Source of the DNA: Microbacterium suaedae
Lineage (GTDB): Bacteria; Actinomycetota; Actinomycetes; Actinomycetales; Microbacteriaceae
Direction of reading: 5' to 3'
DNA: 64,000 nucleotides
NCBI RefSeq assembly: GCF_003254645.1
Contig: NZ_PNFD01000002.1
Span: 1 to 64,000 of the forward strand
Of this stretch, positions 52,349-61,104 are shown piece after piece. The notes under the pieces were generated by a model, which saw only the letters and a program-made list of their open reading frames with translations, did no database searches and had not been told where the DNA came from. The position numbers were made by a program, and so were the translations under genes. The stretch's first letter is position 1. Every line of letters starts with the position of its first letter.

Positions 52349-53270
52349 GTCGCGTCGTCTCCTCGTTCCCGACGGGCTCGAGGGCGTGCGCGTGGACGCG
52401 GCCCTCGCGAAGATGCTCGGATTCTCGCGTACCTTCGCCGCCGAGGTCGCGACCGAGGGGGGCGTCGAGCTCGACGGGCGCCGTGTCGGAAAGTCCGATC
52501 GCGTGACCGGCGGAGCGTGGCTCGACGTCGCGTGGACCCCGAAAGAGGAGCCGTCCGTCATTCCTGTCGACGTGCCTGAGCTCGGCATCGTGTTCCAGGA
52601 TGACCACCTCGTCGTGGTGGACAAGCCGACGGGTGTCGCCGCCCACCCCTCCGTCGGGTGGGAGGGGCCGACGGTGCTCGGCGCGCTGGCCGCAGCCGGC
52701 ATCCGCGTCGCAACGACGGGCGCCGCAGAGCGCCAGGGCATCGTGCACCGCCTCGATGTCGGGACGAGCGGCCTCATGGTCGTCGCGAAGTCCGAACACG
52801 CCTACACGCTGCTGAAGCGCGCGTTCAAGGAGCGCACGGTCGACAAGATCTATCACGCGGTCGTGCAGGGTCATCCGGATCCGCTGACGGGGACGATCGA
52901 CGCCCCCATCGGCCGTCATCCGAACCACTCCTGGAAGTTCGCCGTCACACCCGATGGCAAGGACTCGATCACGCACTACGAGACGCTCGAGGCGTTCCCA
53001 AGAGCCTCCCTGCTCGACGTGCACCTCGAGACGGGCCGCACCCACCAGATCCGCGTGCACATGGCCGCGCACCGCCATCCGTGCGTGGGCGACCCGCTGT
53101 ACGGATCCGATCCGACCCTCGCCGAGCGCCTGGGCCTCACACGCCAGTGGCTGCACGCGCACGAGCTTGCGTTCGATCACCCCGCGACGGGGGAGCGAGT
53201 GTCGTTCCGCTCGGAGTATCCGGCCGATCTCGAGCGCGCGCTCGAGCTGCTGCGAGACGGTTTGCTGTAG
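52341..53270 (+). CDS. rluD: RluA-family pseudouridine synthase (RluD-like)
   Basis: The 309-residue product has an N-terminal S4 domain ([20 protein letters not shown]) and the catalytic domain with [18 protein letters not shown] (the Asp of HRLD is catalytic), [13 protein letters not shown] and VGDPLYG. It makes pseudouridine in 23S rRNA; RluD-type sites are likely but not proven. The ATG lies inside the lspA end. The lspA-rluD pair closes the co-directional block. Confidence 0.93.
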   Translation: MTESRRLLVPDGLEGVRVDAALAKMLGFSRTFAAEVATEGGVELDGRRVGKSDRVTGGAWLDVAWTPKEEPSVIPVDVPELGIVFQDDHLVVVDKPTGVAAHPSVGWEGPTVLGALAAAGIRVATTGAAERQGIVHRLDVGTSGLMVVAKSEHAYTLLKRAFKERTVDKIYHAVVQGHPDPLTGTIDAPIGRHPNHSWKFAVTPDGKDSITHYETLEAFPRASLLDVHLETGRTHQIRVHMAAHRHPCVGDPLYGSDPTLAERLGLTRQWLHAHELAFDHPATGERVSFRSEYPADLERALELLRDGLL

Positions 53271-53413
53271 CGGGGGCGGTGCCGAGATTCTGACTTCGCG
53301 CCGAGGTGCTGACGTTTCGGGCGGCCCCGTCAGCACGTCGGCGTTTTCTCAGCACCTCGGCGCGCGGCGCCCCCCCCCTCGCGCCGAGGGTGCCGGCGCG
53401 GCAGGATGACCGT
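53271..53413. repeat. Palindromic repeat element A, before the GNAT gene
   Basis: The gap is nearly filled by one element. ATTCTGA (53287-53293) is followed by GCGCCGAGGTGCTGA (53298-53312), whose exact reverse complement is at 53349-53363. A third related arm, CGTCAGCACGTCGG, is at 53328-53341 and pairs with the first with one mismatch, so two alternative hairpins are possible. A run of nine C residues follows (53370-53378). It resembles element B at 54141-54209. Confidence 0.8.
53402..53407 (+). promoter_or_regulatory. -10-like box, leaderless promoter of the GNAT gene
   Basis: CAGGAT ends 6 nt before the ATG at 53414; no ribosome-binding site. Confidence 0.45.
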
Positions 53414-53986
53414 ATGGCGATCGACGTGCGGCCGGCGACCGACTTCGCGAGCGTGCGTGCGCTCATCGGGCCGAAGCGCGCCGACGCGAGCGTGTGCTGG
53501 TGCCTGAGTCACCGCTTGCCCGCCAAGGAGAACCGCGCCCTCATGGGGGCCGCCCGCGGCGAGTACGTGCGCGGCATGTGCGAGTCGGACAGGCCGCCGG
53601 GCGTGCTCGCCTATGACGGCGATGAGCCGGTCGGATGGGCGGGCGTCGCGCCGCGATCCGAAACGCAGTTCGCGCGCAGCCGGAGGATCCCGCACGTCGA
53701 CGACCTCCCGGTCTGGTCGATATGGTGCTTCCGCGTGCGGCCGGGGCATCGCAAGACGGGGATCCTGGACCCCCTGCTCGCGGGCGCGGTCGAGTTCGCG
53801 CGCGAGCGCGGCGCCCCGGCGGTCGAGGGGTATCCCGTCGATAACCGCGGCGAGAAGGTCGACCTGACGATGGGCTTCGTCGGCTTCCGCGCGACGTTCG
53901 AGCGCGCGGGCTTCGCGTGGGCCGCCGACACTGAGTCCGTTGCGGGCGGCTTCCCGCGCATCCTCATGCGCCTTCCGCTTGCGTGA
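53414..53986 (+). CDS. GNAT family N-acetyltransferase
   Basis: The 190-residue protein starts MAIDVRPATDFASVRALIG and has ASVCWCLSHRLPAKENRALM, the C-W-C motif of a GNAT subgroup. Acetyl-CoA-binding features are VWSIWCFRVRPGHRKTGI (the R-P-x-x-R-x-x-G strand-loop) and LLAGAVEFARERGAPAVEGY. The substrate is not predictable. It stands alone between two related palindromic elements, between the dcw tail and dnaE, and could be an accessory gene inserted there; its codon use looks like that of its neighbours. Confidence 0.82.
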   Translation: MAIDVRPATDFASVRALIGPKRADASVCWCLSHRLPAKENRALMGAARGEYVRGMCESDRPPGVLAYDGDEPVGWAGVAPRSETQFARSRRIPHVDDLPVWSIWCFRVRPGHRKTGILDPLLAGAVEFARERGAPAVEGYPVDNRGEKVDLTMGFVGFRATFERAGFAWAADTESVAGGFPRILMRLPLA

Positions 53987-54140
53987 AGCTCGGCAATCTC
54001 GGCGCGTCCCGAAGAATCCGTGAACCTGATCCGGTCTCACGTGCAACACCGGGGATGAGTACAGACAGCGCGGACATCGCCGCGTCGGTCGACGCCCCGG
54101 ATCGCGGGCGCGCACCGGGCGATCGAATGCCTTCGCCGGG

Positions 54141-54209
54141 ATTCTGAGATGCCGCCGAGATGCTGACGGATCTGTCGATTCCGTCAGCATCTCGGGCGAT
54201 CGTCAGAAT
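54141..54209. repeat. Palindromic repeat element B, after the GNAT gene
   Basis: An outer pair ATTCTGA (54141-54147) / TCAGAAT (54203-54209) encloses a perfect 15-bp inner pair CCGAGATGCTGACGG (54155-54169) / CCGTCAGCATCTCGG (54181-54195) with an 11-nt loop. The arrangement ATTCTGA + CCGAG(A/G)TGCTGACG is shared with element A. Confidence 0.85.
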
Positions 54210-54289
54210 CTTGGCGACCGCTTCGACTGCGGCGTCGGGACGGCACCCGCGCAGCGGCGACGTCGTGCTCGAGTGTCGGTGGTCGAATC

Positions 54290-54295
54290 TAGACT
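54290..54295 (+). promoter_or_regulatory. -10 box, leaderless promoter of dnaE
   Basis: TAGACT ends 7 nt before the ATG at 54303. Confidence 0.55.
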
Positions 54296-54302
54296 GGAAC
54301 GC

Positions 54303-57300
54303 ATGGCATCCGACTCCTTCGTGCACCTCCACGTCCACAGCGAGTACTCGATGTTGGACGGTGCGGCGAAGCTCAACGACATGACGAAGGCTGCGGCCGA
54401 GATGCAGATGCCGGCCATCGCGGTCACCGACCACGGCAACAACTACGCGTCGTTCGAGTTCTACAAGGCCGCGAAGGCGCAGGGCGTGAAGCCGATCGTC
54501 GGGCTCGAGGCGTATGTCACGCCGGGCACGCACCGCTCTGACCGGACCCGCGTGGCGTGGGGAACGTCCGAGCAGAAGAGCGACGATGTGTCGGGTTCGG
54601 GCGCGTACACCCACATGACGATGTGGGCCGAGAACACCTCCGGGATGCACAACCTGTTTCGGCTCAGCTCGCTCGCCAGCATGGAGGGCTACTACTTCAA
54701 GCCGCGCATGGACCGCGAGCTGCTCCAGACCTACGCGAAGGGGATCATCGCGACGACGGGGTGCCCCTCGGGCGAGATCCAGACGCGCCTGCGCCTGGGC
54801 CAGTACGACGCCGCCCGGGAGGCGGCAGCTGAATTCCAGGACATCTTCGGCAAGGACAACTACTTCTGCGAGCTGATGGACCACGGGCTCGACATCGAGC
54901 GGCGGGTACGCGAGGACCTCATCAAGATCGCGCGGGATCTTCAGATCCCGCTTGTCGCGACGAACGACTCGCACTACACGCATCAGCACGATGCGAACGC
55001 GCACGAGGCGCTCCTGTGCGTGCAGTCGGGCTCGACCATGGACGACCCGAACCGGTTCAAGTTCAACGGCGACGGGTACTACATCAAGTCGGCAGCGGAG
55101 ATGCGTCAGCTGTTCCGCGACCTCCCTGATGCCTGCGACAACACGCTCCTCATCGCCGAGCGCTGCGAGATCGAGTTCGACACCGATGCCAACTACATGC
55201 CGCGGTTCCCCGTGCCGGAAGGCGAGACGGAGGAGAGCTGGTTCGTGAAGGAGGTCGAGAAGGGCCTCCACTACCGGTACCCGAACGGCATCCCCGACGA
55301 CGTCCGCAGGCGGGCCGAGTACGAGATCGGGATCATCACGCAGATGAAGTTCCCGGGCTACTTCCTCGTCGTCGCCGACTTCATCAACTGGTCGAAGGAC
55401 AACGGGATCCGTGTGGGGCCGGGGCGCGGATCCGGCGCGGGATCCATGGTCGCGTACGCGATGCGCATCACCGATCTCGACCCGATCGAGCACGGCCTCA
55501 TCTTCGAGCGCTTCCTCAACCCCGACCGCGTTTCGATGCCCGACTTCGACGTCGACTTCGACGACCGCCGTCGCGGCGAGGTCATCGACTACGTGACCGA
55601 GAAGTACGGCGACGAGCGCGTCGCGATGATCGTCACCTACGGCACGATCAAGTCGAAGCAGGCGCTGAAGGACGCCTCGCGCGTGCTCGGACATCCGTTC
55701 AGCATGGGCGAGCGACTCACGAAGGCGATGCCGCCGCCCGTGATGGCGAAGGACATGCCGCTCGACGGCATGTTCGATCGCGACCACCCGCGCTACAAGG
55801 AGGCGAGCGAGTTCCGCTCCGTCATCGAGACGGATCCCGAGGCGCGTACCGTCTACGACCGCGCGGTGGGCCTCGAGGGGCTGAAGCGCCAGTGGGGCGT
55901 GCACGCCGCCGGCGTCATCATGTCGTCGGATCCGCTCATCGACATCATCCCGATCATGCGGCGCGATCAGGACGGCCAGATCGTCACCCAGTTCGACTAC
56001 CCCGCGTGCGAGTCTCTGGGCCTCATCAAGATGGACTTCCTCGGGCTGAGGAATCTCACGATCATCTCCGACGCGCTCGACAACGTCCGCACCAACCGCG
56101 GCGAGGAGATCGATCTCGAGACGCTCGCGCTCGACGACCGCAAGGCGTACGAACTGCTTGCGCGTGGCGACACCCTTGGCGTCTTCCAGCTCGACGGCGG
56201 CCCCATGCGCTCCCTGCTGCGCCTCATGAAGCCCGACAACTTCGAGGACATTTCGGCCGTCATCGCCCTCTACCGGCCGGGGCCGATGGGTGCGAACTCC
56301 CACACGAACTACGCGCTCCGTAAGAACGGCGAGCAGAAGATCACGCCGATTCATCCGGAGCTCGAGGAGCCGCTGAGAGACATCCTCGACACGACATACG
56401 GCCTCATCATCTACCAGGAGCAGGTGATGGCCATCGCCCAGAAGGTCGCCGGCTTCTCGCTCGGACAGGCCGACATCCTCCGTCGTGCGATGGGCAAGAA
56501 GAAGAAATCGGAGCTCGACAAGCAGTACGTCGGCTTCGCCGGCGGGATGAAGGAACGCGGATACTCCGATGCGGCGATCAAAGCCCTCTGGGACATCCTT
56601 CTGCCCTTCTCCGACTATGCCTTCAACAAGGCGCACTCGGCCGCCTACGGCGTGGTTTCCTACTGGACGGCCTACCTCAAGGCGCACTATCCCGCCGAGT
56701 ACATGGCGGCGCTGCTCACGTCCGTCGGCGACTCGCGCGACAAGCTCGCGCTGTACCTCAACGAGTGCCGCCGAATGGGCATTCAGGTGCTGCCGCCCGA
56801 TGTCAGCGAGTCGATCGAGTTCTTCGCCGCCGTCGGCGACGACATCCGCTTCGGCCTCGGGGCGGTCCGCAACGTCGGGCACAACGTGGTCGAGGGCATC
56901 ATCGTCGCGCGCGAGGAGGGGCCCTACACGGGATTCCACGACTTCCTCGACCGTGTTCCGTCCCAGGTGACGAACAAGCGTGCCATCGAATCCCTCATCA
57001 AGGCGGGCGCCTTCGACACGATGGGGTCGACGCGGCGTGCGCTCGCCGAGATCCACGAGGATGCGGTCGAGCAGGCCGTCCTCGACAAGCGTCGCGAGGC
57101 GAACGGAGAGGTCGGCTTCGACTTCGACAGCCTCTGGGACGAGCCCGAGTCGGTGCAGAAGGTGCCCGAGCGGCCCGAGTGGACGAAGAAGGACAAGCTC
57201 GCGTTCGAACGGGACATGCTGGGCCTGTACGTCTCGGATCACCCACTTGCCGGTCTCGAGGTGCCACTGGCGAAGCACCGCTCGATGACGATCAACGATC

Positions 57301-57815
57301 TCGTCAACTCCGAGGATCTCGAGGACGGCGACCAGGTCACGATCGCGGGCCTTGTCACGACGGCTCAGCATCGTGTCGCGAAGTCGAGCGGCAATCCCTA
57401 CGGGATGGTCACGATCGAGGACTTCGAGGCCGAGGTCACCGTCATGTTCATGGGGAAGACCTACACCGAGTTCCAGCCGATCCTCACCCAGGACTCGATC
57501 CTCGTGGTGCGTGGTCGCGTGTCCCGTCGCGACGATGGACTCAATCTGCATGCTCAGGCAGCGTTCGCGCCGGACATCGCCCAGGCCGATGCCTCTGGGC
57601 CGATCACGCTTCTGATGCCCGAGCAGCGTGCAACCGAACGCGTCGTCGGAGATCTCGCGGAGGTGCTGCATCGGCATGCGGGGGACACCGAGGTGCATCT
57701 GAAAATGCATCGCGGACGAGCCGCGAAGGTGTTCGAGGTGCCGATCCCGGTGAGGGTCTCGGCGGAGCTCTTCGGAGACCTGAAAGCGCTCCTCGGACCG
57801 CAGTGCCTCGGATGA
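54303..57815 (+). CDS. dnaE: DNA polymerase III subunit alpha
   Basis: The 1170-residue product is a replicative DnaE. The N-terminal PHP domain begins HLHVHSEYSMLDG, and VTDHGNNYASFEFYK follows. The polymerase centre has GRGSGAGSMVAYAMRITDLD and PDFDVDFDDRRRGEVIDYV with the catalytic aspartates, then HAAGVIMSSDPL. The helix-hairpin-helix and OB-fold (DGDQVTIAGLVTTAQHRVAK) are at the C-terminus. The ATG at 54303 is set by the leaderless promoter and alignment to the usual start; a GTG 30 bases upstream is not needed. Confidence 0.96.
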   Translation: MASDSFVHLHVHSEYSMLDGAAKLNDMTKAAAEMQMPAIAVTDHGNNYASFEFYKAAKAQGVKPIVGLEAYVTPGTHRSDRTRVAWGTSEQKSDDVSGSGAYTHMTMWAENTSGMHNLFRLSSLASMEGYYFKPRMDRELLQTYAKGIIATTGCPSGEIQTRLRLGQYDAAREAAAEFQDIFGKDNYFCELMDHGLDIERRVREDLIKIARDLQIPLVATNDSHYTHQHDANAHEALLCVQSGSTMDDPNRFKFNGDGYYIKSAAEMRQLFRDLPDACDNTLLIAERCEIEFDTDANYMPRFPVPEGETEESWFVKEVEKGLHYRYPNGIPDDVRRRAEYEIGIITQMKFPGYFLVVADFINWSKDNGIRVGPGRGSGAGSMVAYAMRITDLDPIEHGLIFERFLNPDRVSMPDFDVDFDDRRRGEVIDYVTEKYGDERVAMIVTYGTIKSKQALKDASRVLGHPFSMGERLTKAMPPPVMAKDMPLDGMFDRDHPRYKEASEFRSVIETDPEARTVYDRAVGLEGLKRQWGVHAAGVIMSSDPLIDIIPIMRRDQDGQIVTQFDYPACESLGLIKMDFLGLRNLTIISDALDNVRTNRGEEIDLETLALDDRKAYELLARGDTLGVFQLDGGPMRSLLRLMKPDNFEDISAVIALYRPGPMGANSHTNYALRKNGEQKITPIHPELEEPLRDILDTTYGLIIYQEQVMAIAQKVAGFSLGQADILRRAMGKKKKSELDKQYVGFAGGMKERGYSDAAIKALWDILLPFSDYAFNKAHSAAYGVVSYWTAYLKAHYPAEYMAALLTSVGDSRDKLALYLNECRRMGIQVLPPDVSESIEFFAAVGDDIRFGLGAVRNVGHNVVEGIIVAREEGPYTGFHDFLDRVPSQVTNKRAIESLIKAGAFDTMGSTRRALAEIHEDAVEQAVLDKRREANGEVGFDFDSLWDEPESVQKVPERPEWTKKDKLAFERDMLGLYVSDHPLAGLEVPLAKHRSMTINDLVNSEDLEDGDQVTIAGLVTTAQHRVAKSSGNPYGMVTIEDFEAEVTVMFMGKTYTEFQPILTQDSILVVRGRVSRRDDGLNLHAQAAFAPDIAQADASGPITLLMPEQRATERVVGDLAEVLHRHAGDTEVHLKMHRGRAAKVFEVPIPVRVSAELFGDLKALLGPQCLG

Positions 57816-57887
57816 GGCGCTCGGCTGCACACGCGTAGGATCGTGGGAGCGCGGGTGTCGCCGCGCACGAGGGAGAGGACGTCCGCT

Positions 57888-59264
57888 GTGAGCGACCAGA
57901 ACGCGCCGTATCCGTGGCCGCAGGGCCACGCCGCACCCGAAGCCTCGCCCGTCGCGGGGACGCCGACTCGCTTCGTCGACCAGGCCCTGTCTGAGCCACC
58001 TACGACCGATGAGCCCGTCCGGGGTCAGCGCGGCCTCGGCCCGTTCACGTTGCGCGAGTGGTTCGTCATCGCGCTCGGCACTGCGCTCGTCGTCCTGTCG
58101 TTCTTCTCGCTCTTCTCGGGCGCCATCGGCGGCGGTTACGCACCCGTGTGGTCCTTCGGTATCGCGTGGATCGGCGCCGTGGGGCTTCCCCTCGCCGCGG
58201 TCGTGCTCATCGTGCTGCGCCGCATGCTGCCGCGCTTCCGCAACGTCGGAGGTCTCAGCATTGACCAGGCCGCGTCGGTCGCCTTCTCGGTCGCTGCCTT
58301 CGTCTGGCTCGACATCGGCATCATCCTGACCCAGATGTCTGCCGGCATCGGTGAGATCGTCTCGCAGTTCGCAGGCGGGCTCCCGTTCAACGTCGGCAGC
58401 GTGTTCGGTGTGGGGGCGATCGTGTGGATCTCGTTCGTCGTGGCTCTCGCCGGGGTCTTCTTCACGGTGTTCGCGAGGTTCGTGCCGCCGTTCGCGGAGG
58501 ACTTCGTTGGCCGCGAGGAGGTACCGGCGCACGCGACCGCGCGCCCCGTGCGTCCGATCCTGGCGACGCCGCGCCCGCAGCCGGCACAGGCGAGCTGGCC
58601 GGCCGCCGCACCCGGGATGGCCGACGGGTCGCTGTACTCGCAGCAGCCCGGCGACGGCGCACCGCACGCGTGGCAGCAGGCACCCGGGGCATACGGTGTG
58701 CCGCGCCCGCACGCGCACGAGCCGTCCGGCCAGCACACGGGAGCTTCGTTCTCGGCGCAGGATCCCTTCGGACAGCAGCCATCCCCGGCCCAGGAACCGT
58801 TCGCGGCGTCGGCCCCGGAGGTGCGTCCGAGCGAGCAGCGCACCGACACAGTCGGTGCGACCCCAGCAGTCCAAGAGCCCGCGGGTACGCAGGAGGATGG
58901 TGCCGCGGCGCCCTCGCCCGAGCCGGAGCAGACGGCGAGGCCCGCCGAGCAGGGCCCCGGCGACGCCGCGGGCGGTGTCGACCAGATCGCGCCCGAGACG
59001 ACGTCGATCGCGAGCGTCGACCCGATGACGGACGCACCGCGCGATGAGGCCCCGCAGCCGGAGCCTGTCCCCGCCCCGCAGCCGTTCTGGGCCCTCGCAC
59101 CCGTCGAGCGCGATGTGCACGATTTCGAGGGACGCCCGATCTTCCGGATCGGACCGACGGCGTGGGCCCTCGTGCTGGAGGATCGCAGCTCCTACTTCGT
59201 CATGCGACATGACGATGGCCGCATCGGATACCTGCACGACACAACCGGCGTCACGCGCGGCTGA
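57888..59264 (+). CDS. Membrane protein of unknown function with disordered linker and conserved C-terminus
   Basis: From GTG 57888 (GGGAGAGGA upstream; possible -10 TAGGAT near 57836) the product has 458 residues. A Pro/Ala-rich N-terminus of about 45 residues precedes four membrane helices (about 60-85, 95-118, 130-155 and 170-200). A long Pro/Gln/Ala/Glu-rich low-complexity region (about 210-390) follows. The last 60 residues are distinct: WALAPVERDVHDFEGRPIFR, then IGPTAWALVLEDRSSYFVMR and HDDGRIGYLHDTTGVTRG. I do not recognise a named family. The ordered C-terminal module may be a small ligand- or protein-binding domain in the cytoplasm. Confidence 0.8.
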   Translation: MSDQNAPYPWPQGHAAPEASPVAGTPTRFVDQALSEPPTTDEPVRGQRGLGPFTLREWFVIALGTALVVLSFFSLFSGAIGGGYAPVWSFGIAWIGAVGLPLAAVVLIVLRRMLPRFRNVGGLSIDQAASVAFSVAAFVWLDIGIILTQMSAGIGEIVSQFAGGLPFNVGSVFGVGAIVWISFVVALAGVFFTVFARFVPPFAEDFVGREEVPAHATARPVRPILATPRPQPAQASWPAAAPGMADGSLYSQQPGDGAPHAWQQAPGAYGVPRPHAHEPSGQHTGASFSAQDPFGQQPSPAQEPFAASAPEVRPSEQRTDTVGATPAVQEPAGTQEDGAAAPSPEPEQTARPAEQGPGDAAGGVDQIAPETTSIASVDPMTDAPRDEAPQPEPVPAPQPFWALAPVERDVHDFEGRPIFRIGPTAWALVLEDRSSYFVMRHDDGRIGYLHDTTGVTRG

Positions 59265-59298
59265 CGCCGCCCCTGCACATCCCTGAGAAGGACTCCTC

Positions 59299-60600
59299 AT
59301 GCGCACGATCGACCTGCGAGGTCAGACACTGACGCCCGCCGAACTGCTCGCCGCCGTTCCGCGGGCGAATGAGGCACTCGCCGCTGCTCACGAAGCGGCC
59401 GCCGGAATCGTGGCGGCCGTGCGCGATGAGGGCGAGCCCGCGCTGCGCGCCCAGGCCGCCCGCTTCGACGGCGTCGAGGAACACGCGATCCGTGTGCCGC
59501 AAGCGCACATCGACGAGGCCCTCGGCGGCCTTGACGCGGAGGTTCGTGCCGCGCTCGATGAGTCGATCGCGCGCGTGCGGGAGGGATCCGCGGCGCAGGT
59601 TCCGGCACCCCGCACGACCGACATCGCTCCCGGCGCCCGCGTCTCTCAGCGGTGGCAGCCGGTCGCCCGCGCCGGGGTCTACGTGCCGGGTGGCAAGGCC
59701 GTCTACCCGTCGAGCGTCGTCATGAACGTCGTCCCCGCCCAGACCGCCGGTGTCGGCAGCATCGCGCTCGCCTCGCCTCCGCAGCGTGCGCACGGCGGGC
59801 GCGTGCACCCGACGATCCTCGCGGTCGCCGGGCTGCTCGGCATCGACGAGGTCTACGCGATCGGCGGAGCGGGGGCGATCGGCGCCTTCGCACACGGTGT
59901 CCCGGGGCTGGGGCTCGCGGCCGTCGACGTCGTCACGGGGCCCGGCAACAACTTCGTGGCGGCGGCGAAGCGCATCGTCTCGGCGACGGTTGGCACCGAC
60001 GCCGAGGCGGGAGCAACGGAGATCCTCATCGCGGCCGACGACACCGCCGACGCCCGGCTTATCGCGTACGACCTCGTCAGCCAGGCCGAACACGACGAAC
60101 AGGCGGCGTCCGTGCTCGTGACAACGTCGCCGGAGCTCGCCCGTGACGTACAGCAGCGGCTCGAGACGATCGCGCCGGCGACGCGCCACTCCGACCGGGT
60201 CCAGACGGCGCTCGACGGCCCCCAATCGGCGATCGTGCTCGTCGACGATGCGGAGACGATGGAGCGATTCAGCAACGCCTACGGGCCCGAGCACCTCGAG
60301 CTTCACGTTGCGGATGCTCGGGCGGCGGCCGCACGGTATACGAACGCAGGCGCGCTGTTCGTCGGCTCCGCCACACCGGTCAGCCTCGGCGACTACCTGG
60401 CCGGCAGCAATCACGTGCTCCCGACGGGCGGACAGTCGCGGTACGGCTCGGGTCTGGGCGCTTACACCTTCCTGCGGCCTCAGCAGGTCGTCGAATACGA
60501 TCGCGCCGCCCTCGAATCGGTCACCGATCGGGTCGTCGCTCTCGCGAATGCCGAGGCCCTGCCGGCGCACGGTGAGGCCGTTGCGGCGCGCTTCTCGTGA
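59299..60600 (+). CDS. hisD: Histidinol dehydrogenase
   Basis: The 433-residue zinc enzyme has RWQPVARAGVYVPGGKAVYP and YAIGGAGAIGAFAHGVPGLG, then GPGNNFVAAAKR, SQAEHDEQA (zinc and catalytic His) and GPEHLELH, with SNHVLPTGG near the end. It oxidises histidinol to histidine in two NAD-dependent steps. GAGAAGGA lies upstream of the ATG. Other histidine genes are not in the window on this side. Confidence 0.95.
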   Translation: MRTIDLRGQTLTPAELLAAVPRANEALAAAHEAAAGIVAAVRDEGEPALRAQAARFDGVEEHAIRVPQAHIDEALGGLDAEVRAALDESIARVREGSAAQVPAPRTTDIAPGARVSQRWQPVARAGVYVPGGKAVYPSSVVMNVVPAQTAGVGSIALASPPQRAHGGRVHPTILAVAGLLGIDEVYAIGGAGAIGAFAHGVPGLGLAAVDVVTGPGNNFVAAAKRIVSATVGTDAEAGATEILIAADDTADARLIAYDLVSQAEHDEQAASVLVTTSPELARDVQQRLETIAPATRHSDRVQTALDGPQSAIVLVDDAETMERFSNAYGPEHLELHVADARAAAARYTNAGALFVGSATPVSLGDYLAGSNHVLPTGGQSRYGSGLGAYTFLRPQQVVEYDRAALESVTDRVVALANAEALPAHGEAVAARFS

Positions 60601-60623
60601 CGCGGTCCGAAGCAGCGGCGCGG

Positions 60624-60629
60624 TAGGCT
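60624..60629 (+). promoter_or_regulatory. -10 box of nrdR
   Basis: TAGGCT ends 9 nt before the ATG at 60639, implying a leader of at most a few nucleotides. Confidence 0.45.
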
Positions 60630-60638
60630 GACGAGGCT

Positions 60639-61100
60639 ATGCACTGCCCTTTCTGCCGCCATCCCGACTCCCGCGTCATCGACTCGCGCACCACCGACGA
60701 CGGCCTCGCCATCCGGCGGCGACGGCAGTGCCCCGAGTGCGGCGGAAGGTTCTCGACTGTCGAGACGGCGAGCCTCAGCGTTGTGAAGCGCTCCGGCGCG
60801 GTCGAGCCCTTCTCACGTGACAAGGTCATCATCGGAGCTCGCAAGGCCTGCCAGGGTCGGCCCGTCACCGACGGAGACCTCGCGATCCTCGCGCAGAAGG
60901 TCGAGGAGGCGCTCCGGCAGACGGGGCAGAGCACGTTCGAGGCGAACGACATCGGGCTCGCGATCCTCGATCCGCTGCGAGAGCTGGACGAGATCGCCTT
61001 CCTCCGCTTCGCGAGCGTCTACCAGGCGTTTGAGTCTCTCGAGGACTTCGAGGACGCGATCGCAGATCTGCGCGCCGACCATCACGCGACCGAGGAGTGA
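60639..61100 (+). CDS. nrdR: Transcriptional repressor NrdR
   Basis: The 153-residue protein has a zinc ribbon formed by CPFC at residues 3-6 and CPEC near 31-34 and an ATP-cone domain ([20 protein letters not shown]). It senses dATP/ATP and represses ribonucleotide reductase genes. No NrdR boxes or nrd genes are seen in this window. The stop is 4 bases before the pyrD start, so the two are probably co-transcribed. Confidence 0.95.
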   Translation: MHCPFCRHPDSRVIDSRTTDDGLAIRRRRQCPECGGRFSTVETASLSVVKRSGAVEPFSRDKVIIGARKACQGRPVTDGDLAILAQKVEEALRQTGQSTFEANDIGLAILDPLRELDEIAFLRFASVYQAFESLEDFEDAIADLRADHHATEE

Positions 61101-61104
61101 GCCG

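Larger units (their letters stand above)
53987..54302. other. 316-bp gap upstream of dnaE
   Basis: The gap contains palindromic element B (54141-54209), no strong terminator for the GNAT gene, and the dnaE promoter. A 30-codon ORF at 54056-54148 has no ribosome-binding site and ends within the palindrome, so I do not call it. Confidence 0.5.

Noticed and set aside
54056..54148. A 30-codon plus-strand ORF (MSTDSADIAASVDAPD...) upstream of dnaE
   Set aside because: No ribosome-binding site or -10 box at leaderless spacing, and its stop codon lies in the outer arm of palindrome B.
53964..59306. A very long minus-strand open frame (about 1780 codons) opposite dnaE and its neighbour
   Set aside because: It is the antisense shadow of high-GC coding sequence, with composition dominated by Arg, His and Asp and no recognisable domain.
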